Below, piece after piece: positions 12,011 through 24,814 of a stretch of 64,000 nt of DNA (position 1 is the first letter of the stretch; every line of letters starts with the position of its first letter). The notes beneath the pieces were generated by a model that worked only from the letters and a program-made list of their open reading frames with translations, had not been told where the DNA came from and ran no database searches. The position numbers were made by a program, and so were the translations under genes. This DNA comes from Peromyscus leucopus (Eukaryota; Chordata; Mammalia; Rodentia; Cricetidae). Where the stretch lies: the NCBI RefSeq assembly GCF_004664715.2, contig NC_051063.1, forward strand, positions 116,050,829-116,114,828, written 5' to 3'.

Positions 12011-13047
12011 AAAAGGGGAAAATAGGCAAAAAGGAAGAGCTGACTATTTAATTGATTGTTTTTTATCTTTTTTATCTGTGTTAGTTCTTTTTTAAAAAAC
12101 TCTTGAGGCTCAGAATTTTTTTTTGGTATGGATACTCTTTTCTTTTTTAATGTCAACACTTAAAACTATGGACTTCTCTCATAACTGTTTTCATTGTACT
12201 CTAGGGATTTTGTTATGTTTTTCTTTTCATATTCATTTAATTTCAAGACCTTTTAAAATTTCCTTCTTGACTTCTTTAATGGCTCATTCAATGGTGTATA
12301 TTTCAACCTCTGAGAGTTTGTGCATTTTCTGGAGGTTTTTTTTTTTTTTTTTAAATATGTTTCTAGCTTTATTCCATTGTGATCAAATGGAATACCTGGA
12401 GTTATTTGTTTTCCTATTTTTTTTTTGAGCTTTGTTTTGTGTCCCAATACATAGTCTATTTTGGACAGGTTTTCATGGGTTACTGAAAGAATATATGATC
12501 TGTGGTACTAGGGATGTATATTCTGTAGGTATGTGTCAGGTCCATTTGGTATATAGTGTCTTTGAGCTTTAATATTATTCTATTTATTTTTTGTCTGGTT
12601 TAGTAAAAGTGGGGATTCAGAAGTCACCTACTATTGTTTTGTTGAGTTTAATCTGTCACTTAATGCCTTATTGTGTTTGTAGGTGTATGTTTATAATTGT
12701 AATGTCTTCATTTTCTTGGTGTATTATTCCCTGGTTCAGAATGAAGTGAATTTCTTTATTTCTTATGACTAGATTTTGCTTGAAGTCTATATTTTCAGAT
12801 ATTATAATAGTGATAAATGTTTATTTCCTGGTTTGATTTGCTTAAAATATTTCCCCATAATTTCAATCTTTAGCAATATCTATCTTTGAAGGCTAGGTGT
12901 GTTTTTTACAGATAGAAAGAATAGAGATCGTGTTTTCAGGTAGTCTGTGTCTTGTGATTCGAGAATTGAGGACATTAATTATAGTCATTTTTGAAATATG
13001 TGTATTAATTGTTGTTAATTGGTTGATTTTGTAGTTTCTACTTTATT

Positions 13048-13232
13048 TTTTTTTTTTTGGTTTGTTTTTTTGTTTTTTGTTTTTGGTTTTTCAAGACAGG
13101 GTTTCTCTGTATAACTTTGAGCCTTTCCTGGATCTCGCTCTGTAGACCAGGCTGGCCTCGAACTCACAAAGACCCGCCTGCCTCTGCCTCCCAAGTGCTG
13201 GGATTAAAGGTATGCACCACTCCCGCCCGGCC
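13048..13232 (-). repeat. B1 SINE with 18-bp target duplication
   Basis: Antisense B1: T-rich tail, 'caagacagggtttctctgta', 'caggctggcctcgaactcac', 'agtgctgggattaaaggta'. It is flanked by the perfect duplication 'tgtagtttctactttatt' at 13030-13047 and 13233-13250. It was inserted into the old antisense L1, so it is younger than that element. Confidence 0.93.
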
Positions 13233-13740
13233 TGTAGTTTCTACTTTATTAGTCCTACATTGCACAACCGCTCTCATAGCATAATTTCTTTCGTTTCTGC
13301 AATCCTCTTGGCTGTGCTTTTTCTTCTCTTCAGTCCAAAGTATTCCTTCTAGTAATCTTTGCATGATTGGTTTAGTATTAAAAAAACTTATATGTCCTGC
13401 TTTACAATGGACACATTTTCTTCCTCCCTCAATTATAATGGATAATTTTACCAAGCATTCTGAGAGGCCATCTGTGTTCTTTCAGAACTTGAATCATCTT
13501 GCTCCAATGTATTCTGGCTTTTAAAGTTTCACTGAGAAACCAGCTGTCGTGATGTATCTATCTTTATCTGTGACTTGTGCTTCTTGCAATTTTCAATACC
13601 CTTTCTTTGTTTGATATATTTAGTGTTTTACCTGTAATTTAGTGTATGGAATTTCTTTTCTGGTTCTATCTATTTGATGCTCTGTGTGCTTCTGTTCGAG
13701 AACAGTTTCTTCTAAATTGAAGCATTCCTTCCCTGAGGGA

Positions 13741-15835
13741 TGGGGGGAACATGAGAAAATCAAGATGTAAAGGGTTCTGACTTAGTAAAAATAGCCATCT
13801 TATCAAACGCAATCTACAGATTCAATGAATCTCCATTAAAAAATCCAAATACAATTCTTTACAGACCTTGAAAGAACAATGCTCAGCTTCATCTGGAAAC
13901 ACAAAAAATCTAATATAGCTAAAACAATCCTGTACAATAAAAGAACTTCTGGAGGTATCACCATCCCTGATCTCAAGTTCTACCACAGAACGATAGTAAT
14001 AAAAACTGCATGGTATTTGGATAAAAAGAGACAAGTGGACCAATGGAATCGAATCAAAGACCAAGACATAAATCTACACACTTATGGACACCTGATTGTG
14101 GGAGACCCACTCTCACTTTTTCCCCATGGTACTCTTGAGGAGGGAGAAGTGAGTAATATTTAGATAGAAGGAGAGAGATAGATAGAAACACAGGATAGCT
14201 CAGGAGGGTCTGGATCAATATCCACTGGTCCTTTCTATCTCTTCTAAAGGGCTTTTTAAAGGAATGCCAAGGACTGAAGCAAAAGACCTCCCGCTAGCAC
14301 AGCCAAGTGCAGACCCTTCCTCACACCTGGTAACCATGCATGTGGTCATGCAATCCTCTAATGAACTTCTGCTGGGTAAAGCAAGCTCAGGTCTCACTAG
14401 GAAACTTTGTGAACCTCCAAACCTAATTTTTGACAAAGAAGCCAAAATTATACAATGGAAAAAAGAAAACATCTTCAACCAATAGTGCTGGTCTAATTGG
14501 ATGTTGGCATGTAGAAGAATACAAATAGATCCATATATATCACCTTGCACAAAACTCAAGTCCAAGTGGAGCAAAGATTTCAACATAAATCTAGATACAC
14601 TGAACCTGATAGAAGACAAAGTGGGAAATAATCTAGAATGTATTGGCACAGGAGACATCTTCCTGAACAGAACACCATTAGCACAGGCACTAAGATCAAC
14701 AATTAATAAATAGGACTTCATGAAACCAAAAAGTTTCTATAAGCAAAGGACACCCTCAATAGGACAAAATAACAGCCTACAGAATGGAAAAAGATCTTCA
14801 CCAAGCCCACATCTGACAGAGGGCTGATTTCCAGTATATATCAAGAATTCAAGAAACTAGATATCAACACACCACATAATCCAATTTAAAAATGAGGTAC
14901 AGATCTAAACAGAGAATTCTCAACAGAAGAATTTCAGATGACTGAGAAACACTTAAGGAAATTTTCAACATCTTTTGCCACCAGGGAAGTGCAAATCAAG
15001 ATGACTCTGAGATTCCATCTTATGCTTGTTAGAATGGCTAAGATCAAAAACAAAGAAACAACAAACAAAAAACAAAAAAAAGCAACAGCTCAGAGAGGAT
15101 GTGGAGCAAGGGGGATACTTTTCTACTGCTGGTGGGAATGCAAACTTGTACAGCCATTTTGGAAGTCAGTGTGACAGTTTCTCAGAAAATTGGGAAGCAA
15201 TCTACCACAGGGCCCAGCTACACCAATCTTGGTCATATACCCTAAGAATGCTCAATCATACCACAAGGACACTTGCTCAACTATGTTCATAGAAGCTTTA
15301 TATTTAATAACCAGATCCTCAAAACAACCTAGATGTCCCTCAAATGAGGAATGAATAAAGAAAATGGGGTACATTTACACAATGGAATATTACTGAGATG
15401 TTAAAAACAAGGGAGGACACCAGGAAATTTGAAGGCAAATGGTTGGAAAGAGAGAAAAATCATCCTGAATGAGGTAACTCAGACCGAGAAAGACAAACAT
15501 GGTATGTACTCACTCATAAGTGGATATTAGCTGTAAAATAAATGATAACTATGCTACAATCTACAGACCCAGAGAGACTAAGTGACAAGGAGGGCTCATG
15601 GATGAATGCCAGATCTCCCTGGAAAGAAGAAATAGAAGAGGTTTCATGAGTAGATTCAGGGTGAGTGGGGATGGGAACATGAGCGATCGAATTGGGGGTA
15701 TACTGAACTGAAGAGTGTTGAAAGGTAGGGCATTTCTGGACCAGGTAAAAACCCAATGGAAGGGAATCTCCCAGGAGTCTACAAGGAACACCCCAGCTAA
15801 GTCTCTTAGCAATAGTGGATACCTGAAAAAGTCAT
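13741..15835 (+). mobile_element. Sense L1, 5'-truncated, inserted in the old antisense L1
   Basis: From about 13780 the sequence encodes ORF2 downstream of the RT core ('atctggaaacacaaaaaatc', 'atggtatttggataaaaag', 'ctgaacctgatagaagacaa', 'tacaatggaatattactgag'), followed by a short 3'UTR ('atgtactcactcataagtgg' onward). It has stops and frameshifts. On both sides the host is antisense ORF1-type L1 text, so this is a later insertion. No intact ORF remains. Confidence 0.85.
13879..14713 (+). pseudogene. L1 ORF2 C-terminal coding remnants
   Basis: Open segments at 13879-14163, 14264-14485 and 14501-14713 translate to pieces of L1 ORF2 protein from the region after the reverse transcriptase. 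Visible marks are the stretch beginning MLSFIWKHKK, 'TAWYLDKKRQVDQWNRIKDQ' and 'FNINLDTLNLIEDKVGNNLE'. They are separated by frameshifts or stops. The 168-residue minus-strand ORF across 14215-14721 is a shadow of this sequence, not a gene. Confidence 0.85.
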
Positions 15836-15845
15836 ATAACTTTTC

Positions 15846-15884
15846 AATGGGGTCATAACCCATAGGTTGAGAAATATTGTTCTG
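15846..15884 (+). repeat. Short URR1-like end fragment (tentative)
   Basis: 'aatggggtcataacccatag' followed by 'gttgagaaatattg' resembles the end of rodent URR1-type hAT elements. It lies exactly at the boundary between the sense L1 end and the resumed antisense L1. Too short to be certain. Confidence 0.35.
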
Positions 15885-15889
15885 TGATT

Positions 15890-16148
15890 TTATTGAAAAT
15901 ATATTCCATGTCTTTGACCCGAATTTATTCTTTTTTACACCCATAATTTGTAAATTTTTGTCTTTTCATATTGTCCCTGAGTTCTTGAACTTTACATTCA
16001 TGAGTCTGTAAACTTATCATCATATCATTTTCTTAAAGTGTATGATCCAGTTCCTCACCTTGTCTTCAGTCTCTGATATTCTGTTCTATATGAGTCATTC
16101 TGTAGTCCGGGCTTTTCACTGAGGCTTTCATCATCATCATCATCATCA

Positions 16149-16179
<31 letters not shown>

Positions 16180-17000
16180 CACTACTATTATTAAACTTTT
16201 TGAAATTGTGATTTCCAGATTCATTTTAGTTTAGATTTTAATTAGTATTTCTATCTTTTTATTGAATTCAATTTTCATACCTAAGATTTCCCTCACTATT
16301 TCATCCAGCCATTGTTATGTTTTCTTAGACATAAATCCCAAGTTTATTTCTAGTCTGTTCAGTTTTCGTCTTCTCTTTGAATACTTTGAACTCTTTGAGT
16401 ATGCTTATAATTGTCCTTTTGAATTCTGTGCCTTCAGTTTGTCTAAGTTCTTATTTTGGGGAACAATTAATACAGAACTGTTGATGTTTAAAGAGACATA
16501 GTCTTGGTTTTTTTCCTGTTGCTTGTGGTTTTTTAGTGGAGCCTGGGCATCTGGAATTGGATTGTTGATTGTATTTTGATCCTACCAGTTTATAGTTTCC
16601 AGGAGAGATGGCTGTTCACACTTTGGGGAGCTCTGAGAGAGACAGAGATAAATGGAGTGGGATTCTTACTGGGTACATAAGTACCTGGAGAGTGTCCTGA
16701 GTCAGGACAGTGAACTTGGCAGTTAGGGAGGGTCCTCAGATGAGGAGCTGGTGAGACTATTTCTGTTGCTTGGGTTAGTTTTAAACGTTGGATAACTGAA
16801 GAGGGTCTTAGGTAGGGTGAGCGGAAGGGAGGGTGAAGTTGGTTGGGGTGTTGTACTGGGGGCTGGACACATGGGCTAGTTACCACTGGAAGGGCCTGCA
16901 GTGCAGTCTATGAGGGGAGGTTCCATGGAGTGCGTGGTCTGCGGAGGAGGAAGGAGAGGGACCTAGCTGTTGTGAAATAGTGAGAGAGCCAGGCATACTA
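15890..17000 (-). mobile_element. Old antisense L1, ORF1 N-terminus and 5'UTR (right part of the nest)
   Basis: Positions 15890-16590 read as antisense L1 ORF1 sequence, including 'gagttcttgaactttacatt' and 'tgaattctgtgccttcagtt'. From about 16600 the strand becomes G-rich and repeat-like, as expected for the antisense of an L1 5'UTR. Together with 9850-13740 it forms one near-complete but decayed element. Confidence 0.65.
16129..16180. repeat. (TCA)n-(TTA)n triplet repeat
   Basis: TCA units to about 16150 change to TTA units to about 16179. It lies inside the antisense L1 ORF1 region. Confidence 0.97.
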
Positions 17001-17004
17001 ATTT

Positions 17005-17132
17005 TGTTTATAAATCTATATTCCTCACATGAAAGGAAATCATGTCATATTTGTCTTCCCAGGTTGCAGTTATTTTACTTAACAGGATAAATTTCAGTAC
17101 TATCCATTTTCCACAAATGAGATAATTTGTCT
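17005..17132 (-). mobile_element. Old L1 3' fragment, antisense
   Basis: 'tcatatttgtcttcccagg', 'attttacttaacaggataaa' and 'ccattttccacaaatgagat' resemble the antisense L1 ORF2/3'UTR junction. It is separate from the element to its left because it corresponds to the opposite end of L1. Confidence 0.5.
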
Positions 17133-17139
17133 TGTGCAA

Positions 17140-17245
17140 TGGAAGCAGGGGAATCAATAATTAAAGATCAGCCTGAGCAATACAATGAATTTGAGACTAG
17201 CCTGGGCTAAATGAGACCCTGCCTTAAAACAGTAACAATAAAATA
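17140..17245 (+). repeat. Truncated B1/B4-type SINE
   Basis: 'gatcagcctgagcaataca', 'gagactagcctgggctaaat' and 'gagaccctgccttaaaac' give the right arm of a B1-related element. Confidence 0.55.
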
Positions 17246-18065
17246 TTATTATTTCAGAATCTGCATTAATCTTTAATATTAAACTATCTAAATATTTCTT
17301 AACACTATTAGTCTACTTTCTGAGACCAAAATAATTCATTTACTAGGTATCAAGAATTATGTAGAAAACTTCAGACAAAAACCAATCAGCTGACTAACTA
17401 TCTCTAGTCAAACCCAAATTCTGTCAATATTTATAAGTTGCTATACTTTATCTTACAAAATGAAGAAATAAGTCATATGCTATATTTAGATATCTAGAGA
17501 GTAAAGAAGAGATAAAAATTTGACAGCCTCTAAATGCAATGTGGTATTCTGGATTGAAACTTGGATTAGAAAAAGAACACAAGTTGAAAACCAATGTAAT
17601 TGAATACAGTTTAGAGTTTAACAAATAATAAGTTATCCATTTTTATTTCTTTGTTTTGACAAATATCCATAATACAAAAATAGTATTAGAAAAAAAATAG
17701 ATGAGGACATTTGGGGACTCTGTGTGCTATCTTTTGCAACACTTTTGTAAGTCAAAATTACTTCAATATAAAACAGTTTTTAAAGCCACTGACTTCAACA
17801 CAATCACAAATGTTTTGTTGATTTAATGCCAAGTCCTCAAGTAATTCTTAAAAATCTTGTAAGTGATATTTAGTATTTCTAGTTTTTCATATACTGCTGA
17901 GTCCTTCAGGATGAATTTTTCATTCACCATCAATAACTTGGTTGTTATGATTATACATTTGATCTAGTTTCATCTGGATATTTTAATTCACATGTACATT
18001 TTAAAACCTCCATTATTTTTATGCTTGGCATTTTAAAATGTTTAAGATATATGACTATCTTCTCT
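17246..18065. other. Unassigned AT-rich sequence
   Basis: No gene or repeat recognised. Confidence 0.5.
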
Positions 18066-18650
18066 TTTAACTTAATTTTTTATTGATTCTTTGGGAATTT
18101 CACATCACATACCTCAATCTCACTCATTTCTCAGTCCTTCCATCTCTGTCTTCCACCCCTGTAACCTTCCCCCAAAAGCAAATTAAAAAATTAAAAATAA
18201 AACAAACAAACAAACAAAACAACATGAAGCAAAACATCTCCCTAACCCCTCTGGGCAAAGGCCTGCTCTTTTATTAAATGCACAGACCTCTCATACCCAT
18301 CACAGCTGTCTTGTCCCCAGCTCTGCCCTGTGTGTGCTAGGCTCCTTCTTTCCTGCCTCTCCATACGTACTCATTTATTGTAGTGCTTTTAGGAACTGCA
18401 GTGTGTCATAGAGTATATCCTTATGCCCAAAGAGCTTTGTTTACAAATGTTCATTGGTCTGCAAATTCATTCTTGCAAATGAGTCCTTGGTCTGGTTCAA
18501 GGCCTCTGGCTTCTGCTAGAACATCAATTCTGAACCCTCACCTAGACTTCTGTTGCCCTGAGTCATGGAAGTCCCGTGGTTATGGTTCCTCCAGCTCTCC
18601 CTCATCCACTCTATCCGGGCCTGTTCTCTCATACCCACCCCAATGAAGAC
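18066..18650 (-). mobile_element. L1-associated 3' fragment, antisense
   Basis: 'ttattgattctttgggaatt' begins a block repeated at 49765 in this window. It continues with 'cacccctgtaaccttccccc', an A/AAC-rich run, 'aatgttcattggtctgcaaa' and 'ggttcaaggcctctggcttc'. The block is an abundant rodent repeat that I take to be an L1 3' end in antisense. L1 membership is inferred, but the shared identity of the two copies is seen. Confidence 0.6.
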
Positions 18651-18692
18651 TATTTTTTTTCTGTGCCACAAACAAGGTTTCTTCATCCCTTC

Positions 18693-19081
18693 TGTGCTGT
18701 GGAATGGTCTGTATGTCAAATTGCTCTGATTGGTCAATAAATAAAACATTGATTGGCCAGTGGCCAGCAGGAAGTATAGGTGGGACTAACAGAGAGGAGA
18801 ATTGAGAGAACAGGAAGGCGGAAGGAGACACTGCCAGCCACCGTCATGACAAACAGCATGTGAAGACTCCGGTAAGCCATGAGCCACACGGCAAGGTATA
18901 GATTTATAGAAATGTATTAATTTAAGCTATAAGAACAGTTAGCAAGAAGCCTGCCATGGCCATACAGTTTGTAAGCAATATAAGTCTCTGTGTTTACTTG
19001 GTTGGGTCTGAGTGGCTGTGGGACTGGTGGGTGACAAAGATTTGTCCTGACTGTGGGCAAGGCAGGAAAACTCTAGTTACA
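18693..19081 (+). mobile_element. Solo LTR-like element, family A copy 1
   Basis: A 389-bp unit begins TGTGCTGTGGAATGG and ends CTCTAGTTACA (TG...CA). It contains 'gattggtcaataaataaaac', 'aggcggaaggagacactgcc' and 'tttgtcctgactgtgggcaa'. The base pair strings beside it suggest a 4-bp duplication 'cttc' (18689 and 19082). Two more copies in reverse lie at 36717-37130 and 54908-55261. No internal retroviral genes are present. Confidence 0.65.
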
Positions 19082-19596
19082 CTTCTGGAAGTTATTAGTC
19101 AAATGCAATTAGGTTAGGTCCAGAATGTGAATGGGAGAAGAGATGTTTTCTGCCTTGTGACCCTTTTCTCAGACTCAGTATATGAGTCACAAAATATTCT
19201 CAGAGAACTTAGCCTAGTTAATTTTCAAAATTGAACTCCTTGTGTATGCAAGAGCAAATATCTTTAAAGTCTGGTTGAGGCTAAATTGAACAGCATTAGT
19301 TACCTATCTGAAGATTCCTACACCTACAAGGGTCATTTTCCCTATTGTGTCACTAATATCTTCAGTTGTCTTTTGCAAATAATTACTCTTGGTTGTCTCT
19401 ACATTCTTAAATTGAACACAACGTGGAGCCCATGATAGAAAGAGAAAATGAAAAGCAAGAAAGCCAAGTAGAAGTGCCTGGAGGTATTATTCAGGTGAAT
19501 ATTTTTAGAAGGTTTCTCATAACAGATACATAGAATTTTATTAGATCAGCTGTGGCTTTTCAGGGCCATATCACTCCAAGTATCACAAGGTCATTG

Positions 19597-19598
<2 letters not shown>
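19082..19598. other. Unassigned sequence
   Basis: No gene or repeat recognised between the LTR-like element and the TC tract. Confidence 0.5.
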
Positions 19599-19659
<61 letters not shown>

Positions 19660-19671
19660 GTCTCTCTCTCT
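19599..19671. repeat. (TC)n microsatellite
   Basis: About 73 bases of TC with three TG interruptions near the right end. Confidence 0.97.
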
Positions 19672-19714
19672 GCATGTGTGTGTGCTTATGTATGTTATGT
19701 GATCATAAAATAAA

Positions 19715-20745
19715 ATGATTCCCTGTGGTTTTTCAAACAGCCTTCATGTTATTCATACCTCCTCCCTCCCTTCCTGTATTGCCTTTCCTCCCCCATCCTC
19801 TACTAAGCCCCTTGATTGTCCTATTTCCTACTACATAGCACCTGTATGCTGCTATTACCTCTACATACCTTCATCTCCTAGCCCCCATAGGCCCCCTTCA
19901 CTTTGCTGGTTTCTGTGGTTACTCCAGTGTGGGAAGCTGAGGAAGCCCTAAGTGCACATGTAAAGTGCAGATGAAGTCCTAAGTCACTGGGTACTGTTTG
20001 ACAATAGCACAACAGACATCAAGGATCTAATGTATCAGACTCATGGGAATGAAAAAGCCTTCTCCCCTGGCTGGAAGCTCAGAGGGATAGCAAACCCTTC
20101 CTCTGGTCCAAATTCGACTGTGGACAGGCTGTGCAAGTACAAATGGTTACAAATCATTGATCAGTGTGTATAAAAAGTAGCAGCTGCAGCTTCCTCCTTC
20201 CAGGCACTTATAGCCAGAGATTGCTCAACTACAGGGACCTCTTACCTAGACTAGCTAGTTCCTTTTCCACTATGCTGTTCATAGTAAATGATGGGTTCCA
20301 GGTTGTTGCATAGTTGGTGCTACTGCATCAGAGTGCACATGGTCTGCATGACCCCAGCTTTTCTGTAAATGTGTTTGTGTGTCTGTTCTTTCTTCATTTC
20401 CTCACCACCCCAGCCAGGGTTCCAGGACCTCCCCTCAATAGATTATAACACTCCAGATTATATATATATATATATAATCATATACTCACATCTAAAGATT
20501 CAGAGATAGGAACTACAAAATAGAAAGCACATGTAACATTTATTTTTCTGGGCTGGAATTACCTCACTCAGTATAATGTTTCCTAGTTCCATTCATTTAC
20601 CTGTAAATTTCATTTTTCTTTACAGATGAATAGAATTCCATTGTGTTTATGTACTACATTTTCATTGTTCATTCATCAGTTGAAGAACATTTAAATTATT
20701 TCTATTTTCTAGCTACTGTGATTAGAGTGACAGTGCTGGTCTAAT
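19715..20745 (-). mobile_element. Old L1 3'UTR and ORF2 end, antisense
   Basis: Positions 20550-20745 clearly follow the antisense L1 ORF2 C-terminus ('cctagttccattcatttac', 'gaatagaattccattgtgtt', 'gaagaacatttaaattattt'). The C-rich block to its left (19715-20450) is where the 3'UTR would be and is assigned to the same element by position. A short (TA)n lies at 20458-20478. Confidence 0.6.
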
Positions 20746-20814
20746 GCTTCAAACAGAGATGAAAATATTCCAAGATTCAGCATGCAAATTGAGTATTTAA
20801 AAATGGCATAGCTC

Positions 20815-20982
20815 GCCAGGCAGTAGTGGTGCACACCTTTAATCCCAGCACTCGGGAGGCAGAGTCAAGCAGATCTCTGTGAGTTCGAGGCCAGCCTGGT
20901 CTACAGAGAGAGATTCAGGACAAGCACCAAAGCTACACAGAGAAGCCCTGTCTCAAAAAACCTAAAAAATAAAAAAAAATTA
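20815..20982 (+). repeat. B1 SINE
   Basis: Full-length sense B1: 'cgccaggcagtagtggtgca', 'cctttaatcccagcactcgg', 'gagttcgaggccagcctggt', 'gctacacagagaagccctg', A-rich tail. Imperfect flanking duplications ('ttaaaaatggcata' near 20798 and 'ttaaaaaatgacac' near 20980) support insertion. Confidence 0.93.
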
Positions 20983-23900
20983 AAAAATGACACAACTCAG
21001 GAAATAAGGACAATAATGGGATACTCTTAACTTTGAGCCACTTGAAGTGGGATAAAATTTCTACAAGGAGTCTTGTAGTCTAGCTTATGAGGCTATGAGA
21101 CTTGGGGACCATAGAGGACCACATGAAGTGCTGTTCAAGCATAGGAATTGTGTAACATAACCACCCATTGCTTCTTGAGACAAAGGATGTATAATCTGAG
21201 ACAGTATGAATGAAGTAATTCCCTGAAGGACTGGGTCACAGGAGTTATTAGGGATGTCTGATTATTCTTAGGTGGGATATTCCCAAGAATATCAGGGACG
21301 GAAAGACAATAAGAGGGATAGGTATTACTAAATAAATTGGGGCATGATGGAGATGGTGTTTTAAACCCAATTCATTGGGATTTATATAACTGTGCTCATA
21401 AAAAGAAAGGCACTAATTCAGAAGGGATTTGGGGATGGGATAGTGTTTTAATGGCTTTGCAGAGTCCCATGAGACGATATGATCTTTGTAAGGCAAGGAA
21501 ATCATTGGCTGATTTTAGTGGTATTGGCTTGTATGTAAATCAGGTTGATAAGGAGCTAAAACATTCAATATGAGAATTTTTAAAGGAAAGCAGACAAAAT
21601 TTTCTTTCTACGTTATTCCACATACATGAGGAATGATTTGTATTATTTTGGAGTTCCTATAAGATAAAAGGGGTGTTAATGGTGAAGAGAATAAGACCTT
21701 GTCCTCAGGTGGGTACCTGATCCTCCTGGTGAGGATTCTGTGTGAACATTTCTCTGAAAGTGTAGTGGAGGTAGAAACTCTCCATGCAGTCTGGAACCCT
21801 TCAGCAGCAGCCAGGTGTAGCTAGTGGCAAAGCAATGACCACAGCAGTGGATCAGAACCTGTCAGACCTAGGGATCTGGTTTCATTAGCAAGTGTATAAA
21901 CATGAGCATGGCCTCACTTTTCCTTGGCCCAAAATCCCATCAGAATTTGAGAAGAAACACAACATGGTCCAGCAACAATACTTTATATGAGAAAGTAGTG
22001 AGCATAGGAAATGACTTCATATTACCGAGAGTTAAATGGGATGGTGTTCCATATTTATATACTGTATCCAACATTGATCTTTTGATAAAAAAATATAATA
22101 CAAGTGATAGGATCCTTTTATGCTGTCTTGTACATTGTAATATTTCTTGTTTTAGTATTCCCTTCCTTGTCAAAGATATTTTCCTCTGAATTGATTCACT
22201 TCTTGAACAGAAGAGAAAGGTTCCTAAGACTTGGGAGTCAACAAGTCTTTTAAGGATCAGGAAACTCTTAGACCTTCCAGGACTCTTAAAGCTGCGACCC
22301 GCGGTTATATAATCATTGTACAATTTGGGAGTAAGACGGACACTTTGATAAATGTGACGCCAAGTCCAGGAGGAAATTCCAGTGATACATAACTGTCAGG
22401 AGTCAGCACCCATGCTGTGGTGGGCTTTTCAATGGTGCAGCTGCTTGAATCATAAACATTTCTATAAGTTATCAGTAAATTTATGTTTTACAAACCCACA
22501 TTTGAATGGAATTGTTTCTGTGATCTGTCATCAGTGCCCCATCTGGAATGAACAGACATTTCTGTATGTATGGGATATCCTCCTGAAAAGTCACAAAATA
22601 TCCATTGGGATACCAGTCTGATGGGGTGGACAAAGAATGAAGTAAAAGGGAGACCGAGAAGTAAACAACCACTGATCTCATAAAGGATTTAAATCACAAC
22701 AAAAAGCTGGGTCACTGTGGAATGATTGAGTGGGTGATATTTGCAGAGATCTTTCTGGCTGCTCTCTTATAAGCGATCAAAGAAGAGTAAGAATTAAGGT
22801 AGGGGAAATGACCTGATGTCTGTGGAAGCCATACACATGAGAGACTGACAGAGATGATGCAGATAAGTGAAAGTAAACATATCTGAGGTACATTTTGAAG
22901 ATACTTTTGGTAGGTTGGAAAACGTTCCTACTTTGTGTCCATGATCTAATCTATTTAACTTGTGAGTATATTATGCTACATGGGAAAGGGTACTTGGACT
23001 CTTCAGTTAAGGTTCTGCACCTCTATATAGCAACAATCTTCTAAATTAACCAGGCAGTCTGAAATACTCACACAGTAACTTATAAGATCAAAACTATCTT
23101 TATATATATAGAGAAGAGAGCATCAAGGAGCTGTTCTTTAGACATTCCAAGAGTGAAAGTATTTTCCACAATATCACTGGTTTCCGAGAGGCCTGTGCCT
23201 AAGTTCTGCAGTTTGATGTAACTGAGCCAATGTGGGCAGATACAGCATGTCTGCTAAGCATTTCATGATGGCCTATAAATGGTAAAGGCCAAGAATATGT
23301 CTATTTCCAGATGTCCTTGGAGATGCATGAAGATTCTGTGATCCACAAGGAAAAGTAGATGTTTGGTTGAAATAATAAGGTATTCCAAATGTCACCTGTG
23401 CTTATAAACTGTTGTTTTGACTATAAAACAGCAAAGACGTGAATTTCAGAGAAAATTTTGGAAAAACTTCAAATCTCCTTGTGTGGAAATAGACCTTGAG
23501 TATAAATTCAGTTTATGTGTGGAAAAATAAATGCACATTTCTTACATATGGTAATTGATAAACTGACATTCAGCTCACAAAGTAAATCACTGTCATAACC
23601 TTCACAGAGGATTGGGAGAAAAATCGGGGGTACATAGAGTAAAGCAGAGCAAATGAGCATAACTGGGAAGACAGAAAATTTTTGTAAATATGTTTTGCTA
23701 CAGATCTTGTGTACACTTAAGTAGGATGAAGAGACAGGCATTACTAGGTTAGTCTTCCTCCGAAGGCATGGGCTAAACAATGAAACCACAGAGGCTCGCT
23801 CATCTGTGTATCTAAGAAGGAGATACATGCGCTACTCCCTAATCACTTTTTGTAACCCATTCTACAGTAATTGATTATTCATTGTTTTCTCCTTAATTAT

Positions 23901-24810
23901 ATTTTTTTCATCAGACTCTCTGATCACCAAATAGTGTGCAATAAATTTGGTAATGATTTCACTCAGAAATGAATGATTAGCAATGTACATATTTATTTTA
24001 TTCTTAAACATTTTAAAGCTAATTTTGTCTCAACTTCCTGTTTGAACAATGCAATCATTTAAATGGATTTGAGAAAAGGCACACTCTGTAATAACCTTTA
24101 GCTAAGAATACATTCAAGATTTAAGGACTTAACGTGAATTAATCTATGATTTGTCTTGAAAGTACTCTGATAGATCTCTGTTCCTTTGTCTGCATGCCTG
24201 AAAACTTAGGCTATTTTCACGTTAACCTGAGATAAAGTATTAGTGTGATTAAAGAAGTTAATAATACTTCTGCAAAGCAATTGGTTGGATTTACCCTCAA
24301 GATGAAATAGAGGACTGGAACAGCAGCTAACAAAAAATTTGAAGAAGCCCAGTCAGGAAATTTTCCCTAGGAGATTCTTCTGAGTGGCACAGACAGTGAG
24401 GGGTAGAGGTAATATGGCATTTTTGTGTAATTTTGGAGTTTCGCTTTTATTAACAATGCATAATAATTTAATATTTTTTTCAGAAAGCAAGATAAATTTT
24501 TTCCAGTGACATAACTTTCTTGCTACTTATATTATTTATTCTATGTACAATGAAAGAATTTGTTGTGAGTTTTTATGTCTCAACTTCTTTACTGACTTCT
24601 TCAAACTTAATATTCAACAAATTACCCTACTGTCATCTGCTTGATTAGCCATTTAAAATCTCCTATTTTTAAATATTTTATTAAAGGTATTTGTAAAATG
24701 GCTAATAAGTTCTTAGAACATTATCAGAAACTGTACAAAATTACATTAAGTAGTGTTTATGAGCATCCTACAGCATGGGATATTATAATGGCTTTATAAG
24801 AAGTATCTCT
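20983..24810. other. 3.8 kb unclassified sequence
   Basis: I recognise no gene or repeat family. Three plus-strand ORFs lie in order (21337-21573, 21902-22189 and 22382-22621; 78, 95 and 79 residues). None has a recognisable domain. The GC content is a little higher than the flanking AT-rich stretches. A TATA-like 'gcctataaatgg' lies near 23271. The block could be a degenerate retroelement or old unique sequence. Confidence 0.4.
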
Positions 24811-24814
24811 TTTG

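Noticed and set aside
14215..14721. 168-residue minus-strand ORF, the longest in the window
   Set aside because: It lies antisense to a recognisable L1 ORF2 remnant on the plus strand and shows no independent protein features.
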